A DNA stretch of 64,000 nucleotides from Candidatus Saccharimonadota bacterium (GCA_013289705.1 JABCZM010000004.1:61037-125036), one strand, 5' to 3'. Positions 33,903 through 43,449 are shown, numbered from the stretch's first letter. The notes: generated from the sequence alone by a model not told the origin. A program made the numbers and translations.

Positions 33903-34019
33903 TTAGCGCTGTGCTTTTACGACGCGGAGGTATGCAAAAACGATGACTGCAATAATAATCGCCAAAATGGTTAGCAACAGGGGGATAAAGCCTTGCTCGT
34001 TATGCGTAAGCTTTTTCAT
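33903..34019 (-). CDS. 38-residue membrane microprotein with pilin-like N-terminus
   Basis: Small frame reading MKKLTHNEQGFIPLLLTILA then a continued hydrophobic helix and a basic end (YLRVVKAQR). The basic head, Gly-Phe junction and following hydrophobic stretch look like a class III (type IV pilin) leader, though Glu at mature position 5 is absent. No strong ribosome site is visible, so reality is not certain. It lies in a 277-bp gap upstream of an ATP-grasp gene. Confidence 0.5.
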   Translation of the reverse strand: MKKLTHNEQGFIPLLLTILAIIIAVIVFAYLRVVKAQR

Positions 34020-34123
34020 GTTAAGCACATTATTACCTATCTTGTGCAATTTGTATACAAGAGATAATTTTAATGGCATAATATTGACTTATTTGCATAA
34101 GTAGTATAAAATCATACCTAATC

Positions 34124-35122
34124 ATGTCACACGCAGACACCTATCAACCAAGACACGCTTATCCCCCTTCGCAACAGTCTCCAGAAGTTATGGCAGACCA
34201 GCTAAGTGACACACCCATATCAGTACTTAGTCTTGTACGCTCTATCTTGGATGAAAACGTTACCCTAAGGGAAACAAATCATAACCTAAAGGGCACCAAC
34301 GAATACCTACTCCAGGAAGCAGTTCGTCTGGGTAGAGCCGAAGACAAGCTATCTGAGGTTAGAGCTGATAATAAGGTGTTGTTAGATTTTGTCGATAGGC
34401 TAGGCAAGCTAGAAGATGATTATGAGGATCTTAAAGGGAACCACCGTTTTGTGCAAGACTGGCAGACCCTAACTAGAGGGGAAAACGGCAAGCTTGTTGA
34501 AAAAAATCAGGAATTATCACGAGACCCCGTTTTCGGCATCATGACCCGCGCAACCTGGGATGCTGGGGTGTTGGAACAGCTTCAACACATGCGTCGGGGC
34601 ACCGATGCCCTTCGTCCGTTCGTCTGGATAGCTGACGTTGATTACTTCAAAGAAGTAAATGATGTTTACGGTCACCTTGTAGGAGATATGATACTTGGGC
34701 GAGTAGGCGCTGCAGGCAGAGAGATAACTGGCGAACAAGGGCCCGGCAAACACAGCCATACTGAAAGACGCGGGCTACATCCACTTGTTGGTCGCTTCGG
34801 TGGTGAAGAAATCGTCTTCTTCTTTCCAGATAGCACGCCAGATATGATGATCAAGTTCGCTGAGGAGTTCAAGTTAACTGTCAACGGCATACTATTTTCA
34901 GACTACGAGCTTAATGACGGCACTAAGAAGAATGAACTGCACGGTAGGACTACGCTCGGTATTTCTATCGGCATCAGTGAAGTGATGATTGACCCTGATG
35001 CCTTGGAAGATTCGTTGGATCTAGGAATTGAAGCCGCCGACGGTGCTCTTTACAAAATCAAGCAGAACGGGCGCAATAATGTTCTTCTATCTACCGAGTA
35101 TCAGGAGCCAAATTTAGAATAA
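34124..35122 (+). CDS. GGDEF-domain protein (probable diguanylate cyclase)
   Basis: Makes cyclic di-GMP in active family members. The 332-residue protein lacks membrane segments. Residues about 30-140 form a coiled coil; the GGDEF domain follows (about 145-325) with DPVFGIMTRATWDAG, the substrate-binding DVDYFKEVNDVYGHLVGDMIL, the active-site GRFGGEEIVFFF (GGEEI near 226-230) and TLGISIGISEV. A charged insertion (GEQGPGKHSHTERRG) lies between helix and active-site strand. TTGACT (34084-34089) with a TAAAAT-like -10 lies just upstream. No EAL or PilZ protein is in the window. Its 3' end overlaps convergent dnaJ by nine bases. Confidence 0.88.
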   Translation: MSHADTYQPRHAYPPSQQSPEVMADQLSDTPISVLSLVRSILDENVTLRETNHNLKGTNEYLLQEAVRLGRAEDKLSEVRADNKVLLDFVDRLGKLEDDYEDLKGNHRFVQDWQTLTRGENGKLVEKNQELSRDPVFGIMTRATWDAGVLEQLQHMRRGTDALRPFVWIADVDYFKEVNDVYGHLVGDMILGRVGAAGREITGEQGPGKHSHTERRGLHPLVGRFGGEEIVFFFPDSTPDMMIKFAEEFKLTVNGILFSDYELNDGTKKNELHGRTTLGISIGISEVMIDPDALEDSLDLGIEAADGALYKIKQNGRNNVLLSTEYQEPNLE

Positions 35123-36211
35123 GCCGCGGTGCTTGCGGTCGGGTGCATTGAACTGCTCAAGCAGTTCTTTTTGTTGTTTGGTTAGCTTGGTAGGCGTGTC
35201 GACGATGATGGTTACAATGTGGGCGCCACGGCTGCCTCCCTTGATGTGTGGGACGCCATGGTTTGACAGCTTAAAATCAGAGCCAGACTGCGTACCGGCG
35301 GCAACCTTCATGCGTACCAGGCCATCCACGGTTTCGACATCAATTTCCGCACCGAGGGCGGCATCGATCATGCCGACATGCTCTTCGCTTAAGATAAGAT
35401 CGCCTTCGCGAGTGAAGTGTTTGTGTGGCTTAACACGAATGTTGACGTATAAATCGCCTTTTGGGCCGTTGGCGATGGCTTCGCCGTGTTCACGAAGTCG
35501 GATAGTGGCGCCGTCGTCGATACCAGCAGGGATTTTAAGTGAGACGTGCTGGCTTTTTGCCTGCGTGCCTTTGCCGTGGCAAACAGAGCAGACTTTTTCG
35601 GGAATTTTGCCGCTGCCGTGACATTTTGGGCAAATAACAGCTTGCTGAATGTTGCCAAACACGGTGCGTGTAACGGTGTTGACTTGGCCCTGGCCTTTGC
35701 AAGTGTCGCAGGTTTTTAGTTCGTAGCCGGGCTCGACAGTACTACCCTTACAGTGCTCACACGTGTCCTCGATGTTTAGATGCAAGTCGACTTCGGTGCC
35801 AAAGATCGCCTGTTCGAAGCTAATTTCGATACGTGATTCGACGTCACGACCGCGAGCCTGACGATGTTGCGCTTGGCCGCCGCCCCCACCACCAAAGAAG
35901 CTGCTGAAGATGTCACCAAGTCCTAGATCGCCAAAGTCAAAATTAACATTCTGACCCTGACCGAAGCCATTAAAACCTTCATAACCGCCGCCGTTACCGC
36001 CAACGCCGGCATGACCAAATTGATCGTAGCGTTTGCGTTTTTCACCGTCCTTGAGTACCTCGTAGGCTTCGTTAAGTTCTTTGAATTTTTCCTCGTTACC
36101 ACCTCTGTCGGGATGGTGTTCGACAGCAGACCTGCGGAAGGCCTTCTTGATTTCATCGGCGCTAGCATCTTTGCTAACACCTAATACTTCGTAATAATCG
36201 CGCTTTGCCAT
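35114..36211 (-). CDS. dnaJ: DnaJ co-chaperone
   Basis: Hsp40 that stimulates DnaK ATPase. J domain with HPD at 33-35, Gly/Phe-rich linker (about 70-115), zinc-finger region with four CxxC motifs (CEHC, CDTC, CPKC, CSVC; about 150-210) and the two C-terminal substrate domains. Length 365 is normal. It is separated from dnaK by a giant membrane protein gene and an NYN nuclease gene, all on the same strand; no CIRCE was seen at its start. AATACT six bases before the ATG could serve a leaderless mRNA. Confidence 0.97.
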   Translation of the reverse strand: MAKRDYYEVLGVSKDASADEIKKAFRRSAVEHHPDRGGNEEKFKELNEAYEVLKDGEKRKRYDQFGHAGVGGNGGGYEGFNGFGQGQNVNFDFGDLGLGDIFSSFFGGGGGGQAQHRQARGRDVESRIEISFEQAIFGTEVDLHLNIEDTCEHCKGSTVEPGYELKTCDTCKGQGQVNTVTRTVFGNIQQAVICPKCHGSGKIPEKVCSVCHGKGTQAKSQHVSLKIPAGIDDGATIRLREHGEAIANGPKGDLYVNIRVKPHKHFTREGDLILSEEHVGMIDAALGAEIDVETVDGLVRMKVAAGTQSGSDFKLSNHGVPHIKGGSRGAHIVTIIVDTPTKLTKQQKELLEQFNAPDRKHRGLF

Positions 36212-36261
36212 AAATGTAGTATTTATTTTAGCACTAAAGACCCTAGAGTGCCAGCGAGCTG

Positions 36262-39174
36262 TTACTTCCGGCCATCATCATGTTTTTGAAGCTGATACAC
36301 GGCCAAACCAATAAGAAACAGGGCAAGAATAGTTAAGGCCGCCCAACCAAGATTCCGCAGCTGGAACAGCACCGCACCCACTGCCACATACAATCCCCAG
36401 AGCGTTACAAAACGCTTATGAATAGTCATGCCGAGAAGCATAAACACAATCTGTTCAATCAAAAGCCACCAGCCATATAGGCCACCGGCCGAGCCGCCAA
36501 GTGCCTGTAAACCAAGCGGAATTGTTGCCGTGACAAGCATTGCCATCAGATAATTGTCCGATTCTTTTGCCTCACCACGAACTGCTCGCCAATAAGCATA
36601 GATGGCAAGGTTGGCAATGATGACGTGAATGTACGCCTGAACCTCATGAACACCCGCCACTCCAAGCAGCCACAACACCGCAGCGGTAATAATAGCACCG
36701 GCGAGTTCACGATTTGCTTGACTGCTGCTGCGCAGATAGTCACAGGTCATTATGCCGGCAATCAACAAGCCAAATGGCATCGTCCAGCTACTTTTATCAA
36801 AGAATAACACGGCCAATGGTGCAACAAATGCTGTAATGAGCGAAGCCTGCTGCGCGTAATAGGCCGCCGGATGCTTACTATTTTGCTGCCGGATCATCTC
36901 GCTATAGGCATAGCCAATTGTCGCGAGGGCGATACTAAAAAGGAGAAAAGCTGTTTCGCGCAAGCCATATTGATTCGGCCGGATTAAACTTAGTAATGTC
37001 GCCTGAGCCAAAACAGGTATAAGTACAATGATATCGTGACGTTTTTCTACCGTGACACTTAAAAACCACGTCGTAGCTATCAATATAGCCAAAATGACCG
37101 TCGTATAGACATGACTGGAAGCCGAATTGAGCGACAAACCAACGGCAAGCACTGCAGCCGCTATGTAGCCCACTACGTATGACAAGCTGGTGCTACGGGC
37201 GTAACTTGTTAGTGGTATTTTATTTGAAACCAACACCACACCCCGTGCAATGGCGCGTGACAAAATTAACCCAGCCATGACAGCCATATATGACCAAGCA
37301 TACTCGGCGGGCGTCCACGAAGAACCAAACACACCACGTCCAAAAGCGACCGGCAAAACTAACCAAAAGCCAGTGCTCAACCAACGTAGAAATTCACGGC
37401 GATAACGCAGAGCCAGACTAATCGACACCAGTAACGCAATGATTGTCGCAACAAGTAGTACGGGCAAATCATTCCAGCTTCGTAGGAGCGGCATAATCAG
37501 AACTATGGCGGCAGCATTGGCCCAGTTGGCGTTTTTATCGTACTCTGCCAGCACAAGCATGGTCAGCGCCAGGCCCAGGGCAATACCAAGACAAAGCAAA
37601 GGACTGGCAAAAATACTGGCAACCGTGACACTGACTGCACCAAGTACATATGAAAGCTCGGCGTACACAAGCCAATTTGTAACGGATTTTGCTCTTTTTG
37701 ATGACACCAAATAAACCGCAAGTACTGCCAACAAAGCAATCATAGCCACTATTACCTGCGGCCCCGCTTCTATACGGGGTTTGCTGAGTAGCTGCCCGTA
37801 GATGTAGGGTACGGCCATAAAAGCCAAAACACCGACGCCGTACGCATCGGCTCGTCGTTGGCGCCACCATACAGCAACGGCAATGCCTGTGAGACCAATT
37901 GCTGCAATCAGTAGACTCGACGGCTTGCCAATTGCCAGTAACACATCAGCCACGCCTGCCGAGAGCAGCACGCTGCCAAAGTTCCGCCATAACGCACCAC
38001 GGGCCTTGGCAAGTGCCATAACCAGTACTTGTGCGATGTTCAGTATGAGCAAGCTAAATACGACAGCGATCCAGCTATGGCCAAGTGCATAGGCTAACGC
38101 ACCAACGCCAGTAATTGCAGTTAGCTGCGAAACGATTGCATTTGATTCTTGCTCTGTATTTTTGGTACTGTACGCCTCAAGTCCATAAAATGCCGCAGCA
38201 AGTAACAACGAAATACCCAGCTGTCCACTACCCCTGCTTGACACCAATACAACGGCACTCAGGAGAGAAATCGGCAAAAAAGCTCGGCTACTCTGCGTGG
38301 TTGATTCTTTCAATTCTGGCCAGTAACCCTTGAAGCGATTAACCAACTGCAAAGCAATCCCTACAAGTGCCAAACCCCAGCCAAAGTAGTAAATGGGCGC
38401 ATTCGCCACCGACACACCCGATTCAAACAAAGATAAAAAGGTAAAAATCAGCAGGTAGCTGATAAGCGGCTTTTTGAGCGTTACCAAAGCGTGCGTGTAG
38501 AGCGTCAGACAAAAAACAGATGTCAGTAACCAAACAATAGGTGCATGATCTTGAGCAAAAACGTAATTATAAAACGCCAAGCCAACCAGTGGCGCCATAA
38601 CAATACCAATGCCAGTGAACGCAATGCCAGCTTGTTGTAGTTTTGGTCGATTTTTGAATAGCCATAAGCCAGCGCCATACATAACACCCATAACCAATAA
38701 CGTAGCCAGTGTACGTAGTGCACCGCTTGCACCACCAAACGCAATGAACAAACCAACCGATGCCACAAACAAGAAGGCACCAAAATAGAGTAGCAGTGAC
38801 GCATTATCAAGCTGTACATCAACCGTTTTCTTTGGCTCCTGGATAGCATTAGCCATCACAGGCATGCTTACACCATCCTGGGTTATATCTTGCTGGACAG
38901 CGGCGTCCTCTATATCTGACGACGGATAGCCTTCTTCGGCAAAGACAGCACCCAGACCTTGCAAACTAATGTCATGTAGCATTTGCTCTACAAGCCGTTT
39001 TTCGGCGGGCGTCTTTGCTACCTGCCTGTAAGCCGCAACGAAGTTGGTCCATTCTTGATTACGCTGTTGCAGTTGCCACTGTGTTTGCTGTTGTTGTGTA
39101 GTCTGTTTATTATTCGAACGGCTTGAAAACCAGATAATAAGCCCGATGAAACCAAGAAATACAAACCAGCCCAT
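36262..39174 (-). CDS. Giant polytopic membrane protein (about 970 residues), unknown
   Basis: One N-terminal helix (about 1-20), a Gln-rich cytoplasmic segment (QQQQ runs, about 23-40) and an acidic linker to about 120 precede a very long hydrophobic region with about 25 or more membrane helices. SLLLYFGAFLFVASVGLFIA and the following helices resemble DUF2157/DUF2339-type membrane proteins, whose function is unknown. No catalytic motif was found. It lies between the NYN nuclease and dnaJ genes. At 970 residues it is the largest protein of the window, notable for a reduced genome. Confidence 0.75.
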   Translation of the reverse strand: MGWFVFLGFIGLIIWFSSRSNNKQTTQQQQTQWQLQQRNQEWTNFVAAYRQVAKTPAEKRLVEQMLHDISLQGLGAVFAEEGYPSSDIEDAAVQQDITQDGVSMPVMANAIQEPKKTVDVQLDNASLLLYFGAFLFVASVGLFIAFGGASGALRTLATLLVMGVMYGAGLWLFKNRPKLQQAGIAFTGIGIVMAPLVGLAFYNYVFAQDHAPIVWLLTSVFCLTLYTHALVTLKKPLISYLLIFTFLSLFESGVSVANAPIYYFGWGLALVGIALQLVNRFKGYWPELKESTTQSSRAFLPISLLSAVVLVSSRGSGQLGISLLLAAAFYGLEAYSTKNTEQESNAIVSQLTAITGVGALAYALGHSWIAVVFSLLILNIAQVLVMALAKARGALWRNFGSVLLSAGVADVLLAIGKPSSLLIAAIGLTGIAVAVWWRQRRADAYGVGVLAFMAVPYIYGQLLSKPRIEAGPQVIVAMIALLAVLAVYLVSSKRAKSVTNWLVYAELSYVLGAVSVTVASIFASPLLCLGIALGLALTMLVLAEYDKNANWANAAAIVLIMPLLRSWNDLPVLLVATIIALLVSISLALRYRREFLRWLSTGFWLVLPVAFGRGVFGSSWTPAEYAWSYMAVMAGLILSRAIARGVVLVSNKIPLTSYARSTSLSYVVGYIAAAVLAVGLSLNSASSHVYTTVILAILIATTWFLSVTVEKRHDIIVLIPVLAQATLLSLIRPNQYGLRETAFLLFSIALATIGYAYSEMIRQQNSKHPAAYYAQQASLITAFVAPLAVLFFDKSSWTMPFGLLIAGIMTCDYLRSSSQANRELAGAIITAAVLWLLGVAGVHEVQAYIHVIIANLAIYAYWRAVRGEAKESDNYLMAMLVTATIPLGLQALGGSAGGLYGWWLLIEQIVFMLLGMTIHKRFVTLWGLYVAVGAVLFQLRNLGWAALTILALFLIGLAVYQLQKHDDGRK

Positions 39175-39220
39175 GTTATATGCAATATAACGTACTCACG
39201 GTTAAACGACAATGGACAAA

Positions 39221-39838
39221 CTATTGCCGCAAAGATTGCTGGTAGATAGCAATCACATCGTCACGAGTATAGGTACGCGTGTCGTCTGCTTCGGCAGCAA
39301 CTGCCTGATTGAGATCTTCTGCAAAGCATAGGTAGGTAATCTTTGTGCCGGCGTGGTGTACGACTTCCAAAGCCGGCAACATATCGGCATCGGAACTAAG
39401 TACCACAATGTGCGGAACCTTGTCTTTTACAGCCGCTAGTACCATGTCGGTCGCCAGACGTACGTCAACACCCTTTTCGTGCAATACCTCGGTCTTTTTA
39501 CCACAATGGTAACAAGGGCTGCTTTCGCGCACCTTTAACTCACCTGCTTTGACAACATTAATTCCCTGGCTCGTTAGCTCATCAACCCAATAGTGACTGC
39601 TGGATTGAATCGCTTCGATGTGTTCAAGCAGTCGTTGCGGTATTTCGAACTCAGGCACTTTGATGTGTGTGGTGTAGTAGTTAATTGCTTCTGGCTTTTC
39701 ACCTAAAGCGCCCGCCAGCAGGCCCACAATATCAAGATGAAAATGATCTTCACTATCTGCAATGAGGCCAGCGCTAAGCAACACGCTCACTAGGCGATGT
39801 CGTAAATTCTCGCCATCAATATACACATTCATGTACAT
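39221..39838 (-). CDS. NYN-domain (LabA-like/PIN-fold) protein
   Basis: NYN proteins are PIN-fold, probably metal-dependent RNases. The 205-residue protein has NVYIDGENLRHR (about 4-15, first acidic site), KGVDVRLATDMVLAAV (about 128-143) and HIVVLSSDADMLPALEVVHHAG (about 151-172, further acidic sites). A CYHCGKK motif near 115 could bind metal. The alternative start ATG 39832 also fits. It lies 16 bp downstream of dnaK on the same strand, so it may be heat-shock co-expressed. Confidence 0.82.
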   Translation of the reverse strand: MYMNVYIDGENLRHRLVSVLLSAGLIADSEDHFHLDIVGLLAGALGEKPEAINYYTTHIKVPEFEIPQRLLEHIEAIQSSSHYWVDELTSQGINVVKAGELKVRESSPCYHCGKKTEVLHEKGVDVRLATDMVLAAVKDKVPHIVVLSSDADMLPALEVVHHAGTKITYLCFAEDLNQAVAAEADDTRTYTRDDVIAIYQQSLRQ

Positions 39839-39854
39839 ACTCTATCACACGACT

Positions 39855-41768
39855 TTATTCTTTTTTGTCGTCAACGACTTCGCCTTCGATGGGGCCGTCT
39901 TTTTTGGCGTCATCAACATTGGCATCTTCAGCTGGTTTTTCTTTTCCGTCTTCTTTGGCTTCCTGTTCGTAGAGTTTTGCGCCAATAGGCATGAGTTTGT
40001 CACTGAGTTCTTTGGCTGCTTTTTCTAGGTCGTCTTTGCTGGCGTCTTCGACGGAAACGACTTTTTTGGCATCTTCGATGGCTTCGTCGAGAACTTTCTT
40101 GTCTTCTTCACTAATCTTTTCGGCGTTGTCTTTTTGGAGCTTTTCGGCTTGGTAGATCGCGCTGTCGAGTAGGTTGCGAGATTCAATGGCTTCGCGCTTC
40201 TGCTTGTCTTCTTCAGCGTGAGCTTCGGCGTCTTTGGCCATTTTTTCGACTTCGGCTTTGTCTAGTCCGCCGGAACCTTGAATGGTAATATTCTGCTCTT
40301 TACCAGAGCCTTTATCCTTTGCAGTGACGTTTAGAATACCGTTAGCATCAATGTTAAAGGTAACCTCGATTTGTGGTACGCCGCGGGGAGCTGGTGGGAT
40401 ACCATCGAGGATAAAGCGGCCAAGCGTTTTGTTGTCATTGGCCATTTCGCGCTCACCCTGGAGAACATTGATTTCCACTTGTGGCTGGCTGTCAGAAGCC
40501 GTGGAATAGACTTGGCTTTTGCTGGTTGGGATGGTGGTGTTGCGCTCAATCAAGATATTACGCAGGCCGCCTTCGGTTTCGATACCAAGGGAAAGTGGCG
40601 TCACGTCAAGGAGCAGCACATCTTTAACATCGCCCTGGAGTACGCCGCCCTGAATCGCAGCACCAACGGCCACAACTTCGTCTGGGTTAACACCCTTCAT
40701 GGGGTCTTTGCCGAAGATTGCCTTTACTTTTTCCTGAACGGCAGGCATACGAGTCATGCCACCAACCAATACAACAGCATTGATTTCGCTAGCCTTGACG
40801 CCAGCATCTTTGAGTGCCTTTTCACAAGGTCCTGCAGTGTTGTTGATGAGATCACCAACAAGCTGTTCGAGCTTAGCACGGGTCAGTTTGTACTCGAAGT
40901 GCTTTGGGCCATCGGCATCAGCTGTCAAAAACGGCAGATTGATGTTGATTTCCTGAGCAGTCGACAGTTCAATCTTGGCCTTTTCGGCTTCATCACGAAG
41001 GCGCTGCATGGCAGCCTTGTCGTCGGATATATCGATACCGTTTTCTTTTTTGAACTCATCAACAAAGTGGTTTACGAGCACGCGGTCGAAATCGGCACCA
41101 CCAAGGTGCGTATCGCCATTGGTTGCCTTTACTTCGAAAACGCCATCGCCTAGTTCCAAGATGGAGACGTCAAAGGTACCACCACCAAGGTCATAAACTG
41201 CAATTTTTTCGTCTTTGCCGTCCTTGTCGAGCCCATATGCTAAAGCAGCGGCAGTTGGTTCGTTAATAATACGTTTTACTTCCAGACCGGCGATTTTACC
41301 AGCGTCTTTGGTTGCTTGGCGCTGACTGTCGTCAAAGTAAGCAGGCACAGTAATAACAGCTTCCGTTACCGTGTCGCCCAAGAATGCTTCGGCGTCGGCT
41401 TTTAGCTTGCTCAAAATCATGGCGCTGATTTCTTCGGGGCTGTATTCCTTATCAGCCATTTTGACCTTTACACTGTTGCCACTTTTGATGATTTCGTAGC
41501 CCATCAGCTTCAGATCGCGCTGGACTTCTTTGTCGTTAAAATTGCGGCCAATTAAGCGCTTTACTTCATAAATCGTGTTTGCGCTGTTGGTAACTTGCTG
41601 GCGACGAGCCACCTGACCCACCAGACGTTCACCATTCTTATTTACCGCTACAACAGATGGAGTTGTGCGATTACCTTCGGAGTTGGCGATAATCTCTGGC
41701 TTGCCAGCTTGCATTACAGCCATTGCCGAGTTGGTTGTTCCTAAGTCGATTCCAATAATTTTTGCCAT
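39855..41768 (-). CDS. dnaK: DnaK chaperone (Hsp70)
   Basis: ATP-dependent folding chaperone. The start at ATG 41768 gives the universal [18 protein letters not shown]; an upstream extension would cross the promoter and is rejected. Family signatures [17 protein letters not shown] and [17 protein letters not shown] are present, the substrate domain follows, and the tail is acidic and ends in DDKKE. 637 residues. It has its own promoter and CIRCE operators (see entries), while grpE and hrcA lie upstream. Confidence 0.98.
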   Translation of the reverse strand: MAKIIGIDLGTTNSAMAVMQAGKPEIIANSEGNRTTPSVVAVNKNGERLVGQVARRQQVTNSANTIYEVKRLIGRNFNDKEVQRDLKLMGYEIIKSGNSVKVKMADKEYSPEEISAMILSKLKADAEAFLGDTVTEAVITVPAYFDDSQRQATKDAGKIAGLEVKRIINEPTAAALAYGLDKDGKDEKIAVYDLGGGTFDVSILELGDGVFEVKATNGDTHLGGADFDRVLVNHFVDEFKKENGIDISDDKAAMQRLRDEAEKAKIELSTAQEININLPFLTADADGPKHFEYKLTRAKLEQLVGDLINNTAGPCEKALKDAGVKASEINAVVLVGGMTRMPAVQEKVKAIFGKDPMKGVNPDEVVAVGAAIQGGVLQGDVKDVLLLDVTPLSLGIETEGGLRNILIERNTTIPTSKSQVYSTASDSQPQVEINVLQGEREMANDNKTLGRFILDGIPPAPRGVPQIEVTFNIDANGILNVTAKDKGSGKEQNITIQGSGGLDKAEVEKMAKDAEAHAEEDKQKREAIESRNLLDSAIYQAEKLQKDNAEKISEEDKKVLDEAIEDAKKVVSVEDASKDDLEKAAKELSDKLMPIGAKLYEQEAKEDGKEKPAEDANVDDAKKDGPIEGEVVDDKKE

Positions 41769-41797
41769 TGATATGATAATCCTTTCGTGTCTAATAA

Positions 41798-41824
41798 TTA
41801 GCAGGTAGTACCTTGGAGTGCTAG
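41798..41824 (-). promoter_or_regulatory. Second, degenerate CIRCE-like element in dnaK leader
   Basis: TTAGCAGGT, nine bases, then GAGTGCTAG (41816-41824) keeps CIRCE spacing with a decayed left arm. It lies just after the predicted dnaK transcription start, where HrcA binding or an RNA hairpin could act. Confidence 0.5.
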
Positions 41825-41834
41825 TTGTGCCTCC

Positions 41835-41863
41835 ATTGTAAAAAATTGGCACTCATTAGTCAA
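41835..41863 (-). promoter_or_regulatory. dnaK promoter
   Basis: On the minus strand TTGACT (complement of 41858-41863) and TACAAT (complement of 41835-41840) are 17 bp apart, near consensus. The -35 and spacer lie inside the CIRCE operator. Confidence 0.8.
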
Positions 41864-41872
41864 GAGTGCTAA
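41846..41872 (-). promoter_or_regulatory. CIRCE operator of dnaK
   Basis: TTGGCACTC-N9-GAGTGCTAA, one mismatch from the consensus TTAGCACTC-N9-GAGTGCTAA. HrcA binding here would block the dnaK promoter until heat stress. Confidence 0.93.
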
Positions 41873-42213
41873 TTTATATTTTCAACGCCTTCCGCCGGGC
41901 CAGCGATTACGTCTAACGATCCGGGTTCAAAATTGGCCAGCACTTCGGCAATTAAGCCTATTTCCGGACACCGAGCATAACTATGGATGTGTTTTGTATC
42001 TGGCTGGGGTTTTGGCAAGATCTTTCTTAAAGCCTCACACCGTTCAGGTCTAGGCTGTCTAAGGGCTTCGATAGCTGCCTTACCACAGTCCAGGGCGCGA
42101 ATCCGGGGGCCATCTTCTTTGCCGCGCGGATGCATTCTAACACTACTTACGGTTCGCGAAGCCTGATCTCCTAAAAGCGCCCACAGCGGACAATTTGGAC
42201 ACAGTTCTTCCAC
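41869..42213 (-). CDS. Small Cys-rich protein between grpE and dnaK, unknown
   Basis: A 114-residue frame with GTG start at 42213, five bases after grpE, and stop inside the dnaK CIRCE element. It is rich in Arg, Pro and Cys (LCPNCPLWALLG near the start, then single Cys at ALDCG, RCEAL, RCPEI), suggesting metal binding. No family was recognised. The position inside the hrcA-grpE-dnaK cluster suggests heat-shock co-expression. Reality is plausible rather than certain. Confidence 0.5.
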   Translation of the reverse strand: MEELCPNCPLWALLGDQASRTVSSVRMHPRGKEDGPRIRALDCGKAAIEALRQPRPERCEALRKILPKPQPDTKHIHSYARCPEIGLIAEVLANFEPGSLDVIAGPAEGVENIN

Positions 42214-42218
42214 GAGCC

Positions 42219-42707
42219 CTACCTTGTTGTCACGCGAACCATGGCGTGACGGATCACATCTTCGGCAATTTTGTAACCTGCCTGTAATTCTTCGCTAACG
42301 ACTTCTTCGGTACCGTCACCTTCTTCCATGCTGACAGCTTCGTGATAACGGGGGTCGAATGGTTCATCAACGGTTTTGATACGTTCAACACCGAGTCCAG
42401 CAAGGGTCGTTTCAAACTGCTTCACCACGCCTTGAACGCCTTTGATATAGTCGTTTTTTGCTAAATCCGCAGGTACGTGTTTGAGAGCACGTTCAAAATT
42501 ATCAATGACCGGCAATAGATCACGAACAACATTTGCCTTGATCATAGTCTTGAGCCCAGCGACTTGCTCATCATGGCGGCGGCGAACATTAATGACGTCC
42601 GCTCGCTCGCGCTGCAACGCCTCTGTGAGGTCAATAACTTGTTGCTGCAATTGCGTAAGTTCCGGGTTTTCTTCTTGAATTTCGTCAATATGTGGTTTTT
42701 TAGGCAT
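42219..42707 (-). CDS. grpE: GrpE nucleotide-exchange factor
   Basis: Releases ADP from DnaK. The start ATG 42707 was chosen because GGAGG lies nine bases upstream and MPKKPHIDEIQEENPEL is typical of GrpE; a longer frame would have no ribosome site. The coiled coil (about 15-65) is followed by NVVRDLLPVIDNFERALKHV and the C-terminal beta-wing (DPRYHEAVSMEEGDGTEEV ... GYKIAEDVIRHAMVRVT). 162 residues. It overlaps hrcA by eight bases. Confidence 0.95.
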   Translation of the reverse strand: MPKKPHIDEIQEENPELTQLQQQVIDLTEALQRERADVINVRRRHDEQVAGLKTMIKANVVRDLLPVIDNFERALKHVPADLAKNDYIKGVQGVVKQFETTLAGLGVERIKTVDEPFDPRYHEAVSMEEGDGTEEVVSEELQAGYKIAEDVIRHAMVRVTTR

Positions 42708-43401
42708 ACAATACTTCCTCCAAAGTTTCGCCGGCATGGCGGACGAGTGTCATGACGTCACGATAGCTTTGGCGAGTTGGGCCAAGCGTACCGATGTAGC
42801 TGTGATCTGAAAAGGGGCTGTTAAACCGGCTAATAACAAGACTGACACCGGCGGTGCGGCCGATGGGGTTTTCACTGCCAATGTAGACGCTAAGCGGTTC
42901 ATTTGGCGCAGCTTCGCGAAGCCAAGGTTCGAGGTTATCGAGCAAGCTCGCGACCTGTTGTACTTGCGCACCGCCAATGAATTCTGGCTGGCCAAATAGA
43001 TTAGAAAGACCGCTCATGTACAGCTGATCACCGATAGTCGCCAGGCCAAGATTGTGCGTTAAGTCTACCAGTGTGTCCACGGCATTACGGATGGTGCGCT
43101 CAGGCAAACCACCGTCTTGCACGCGCGTTGCCAGGGCTTTTTCGACACGGCGTTCGGGTGCGGCTTCATTTTCGGCCAGTGCGTTGACGTATAAACGATA
43201 GCCTTTGTCGGTTGGCACGCGACCAGCGCTGGTATGTGGCTGCGCGATGTAACCAAGGCGCTCCAGCTCTGCCATTTCGGCTCGGATTGTGGCTGATGAC
43301 ACGTTAAATGCTTTGGCGAGCAAACTACTGCCCACCGGTACGGCCACTTCGGCGTACTCTTCGATAATCGCGCTGAGAATTTGCTTTTGTCGCTCTGTCA
43401 T
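42700..43401 (-). CDS. hrcA: HrcA heat-shock repressor, short form
   Basis: Represses heat-shock genes by binding CIRCE. Winged-helix DNA-binding domain at 1-80 (MTERQKQILSAIIEEYAEVA ... SSATIRAEMAELERLGYIAQPHTSAGRVPTDKGYR) is intact; the remaining domain is shortened (233 residues versus about 340). The start ATG 43401 is supported by a consensus TATAAT (complement of 43409-43414) seven bases upstream, which overlaps the alternative ATG 43410. The mRNA is thus predicted leaderless. hrcA heads hrcA-grpE and is autoregulated by a perfect CIRCE. Confidence 0.93.
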   Translation of the reverse strand: MTERQKQILSAIIEEYAEVAVPVGSSLLAKAFNVSSATIRAEMAELERLGYIAQPHTSAGRVPTDKGYRLYVNALAENEAAPERRVEKALATRVQDGGLPERTIRNAVDTLVDLTHNLGLATIGDQLYMSGLSNLFGQPEFIGGAQVQQVASLLDNLEPWLREAAPNEPLSVYIGSENPIGRTAGVSLVISRFNSPFSDHSYIGTLGPTRQSYRDVMTLVRHAGETLEEVLYA

Positions 43402-43408
43402 GGCCTGC

Positions 43409-43437
43409 ATTATACCTTTTTGGCACTCAAAACTCAA
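43409..43437 (-). promoter_or_regulatory. hrcA promoter
   Basis: Minus-strand TTGAGT (complement of 43432-43437), 17-bp spacer, TATAAT (complement of 43409-43414). Predicted start of transcription coincides with the hrcA ATG at 43401. Confidence 0.8.
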
Positions 43438-43446
43438 GAGTGCCAA
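43420..43446 (-). promoter_or_regulatory. CIRCE operator of hrcA
   Basis: TTGGCACTC-N9-GAGTGCCAA, a perfect inverted repeat with compensating changes from consensus, overlapping the -35 region. Indicates hrcA autoregulation. Confidence 0.95.
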
Positions 43447-43449
43447 AGT

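Noticed and set aside
40371..41153. Long open frame antisense to dnaK
   Set aside because: It is an antisense shadow of the strongly supported dnaK frame, with no ribosome site.
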